Source: Thecamonas trahens ATCC 50062
Lineage: Eukaryota > Apusozoa > Apusomonadida > Apusomonadidae
Direction: 5' to 3'
Length of the DNA stretch: 36,661 nucleotides
NCBI RefSeq assembly: GCF_000142905.1
Contig: NW_013657677.1
Location: 485,363 to 522,023 of the forward strand
Made by a program: the position numbers and the translations under genes. Shown one piece after another: positions 36,558 to 36,661 of the stretch (its first letter is position 1; each line of letters begins with the position of its first letter). Below the pieces are notes generated by a model. The model had not been told where the DNA came from and did not search any database. It saw nothing but the letters and a program-made list of their open reading frames with translations.

Positions 36558-36661
36558 GATGGGGGTGGTGGGGGGAGGGTGGGGGGGGGGGGGGGGGGAG
36601 GGGGGGGAGGGGGGAGGGGGAGGGGGAGGGGGGCGGGGGAGGGGGGCGGGTAGGGTTGGGG
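36558..36661 (-). promoter_or_regulatory. C-rich (sense) leader upstream of the WDR20-like gene
   Basis: On the plus strand this is G-runs, including 18 consecutive G at 36581-36598, broken by single A, T or C; in the gene's sense it is a C-tract leading to the ATG. It mirrors the C-tract at the opposite end of the window. The function is inferred from position only. Confidence 0.4.

Overview
This is a GC-rich, gene-dense stretch of a eukaryotic nuclear genome. The gene families are eukaryotic: RasGEF, DH-PH RhoGEF, VPS9, RNA polymerase III subunit RPC6, CDC26, calcyphosin, TLDc and a WDR20-type WD40 protein. There are GT-AG introns and no ribosome-binding sites or operons. Nearly all of the sequence is coding, on both strands. 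Several convergent stop codons lie within about 20 bases or even overlap. The MORN, calcyphosin-like and calmodulin-like proteins fit a flagellated cell, and the lipopolysaccharide-deacylating enzyme fits one that eats bacteria. My best guess is a free-living flagellated protist such as the apusomonad Thecamonas trahens. That is an inference from gene content and base composition, not a database match.

Layout. 131-1093 (+) acyl-protein thioesterase-like hydrolase. 1114-4509 (-) RasGEF. 4848-7160 (+) MORN-repeat protein, diverging from the RasGEF across a long TG/CA microsatellite. 7247-7562 (-) a very small CDC26-like anaphase-promoting-complex subunit. 7693-9138 (-) acyloxyacyl hydrolase. 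9260-10657 (-) membrane-anchored protein resembling a bacterial uncharacterised beta-rich family. 10907-11983 (+) TTI2-like helical-repeat protein, overlapping tail to tail with 11969-13105 (-), a VPS9-domain protein. 13348-15501 (+) CorA-type magnesium channel. 15606-16652 (+) secreted MRH-domain protein with a broken C-terminal frame. 16984-25136 (+) a giant protein, about 2717 residues if one frame break is allowed for, that joins a TKL-like kinase, an NB-ARC/STAND ATPase, WD40 blades and gelsolin-like repeats. 25290-26554 (+) calcyphosin-like EF-hand protein with one intron. 26758-27849 (+) RPC6 with one intron. 27901-28734 (-) single zinc-finger protein. 29417-30190 (+) calmodulin-like protein whose first exon is only the start codon. 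30243-32986 (-) DH-PH-PH RhoGEF with a frame break. 33323-34591 (+) myristoylated TLDc protein. 34611-36557 (-) WDR20-like protein.

The genes do not form one pathway. Small-GTPase signalling (three different GEF families), calcium/cilium proteins and a STAND receptor-like kinase stand out. The most interesting points are the kinase-NB-ARC-WD40-gelsolin architecture, G-runs in all three supported introns with C-runs upstream of start codons, and three frame breaks that all go the same way and all sit at G or C homopolymers.
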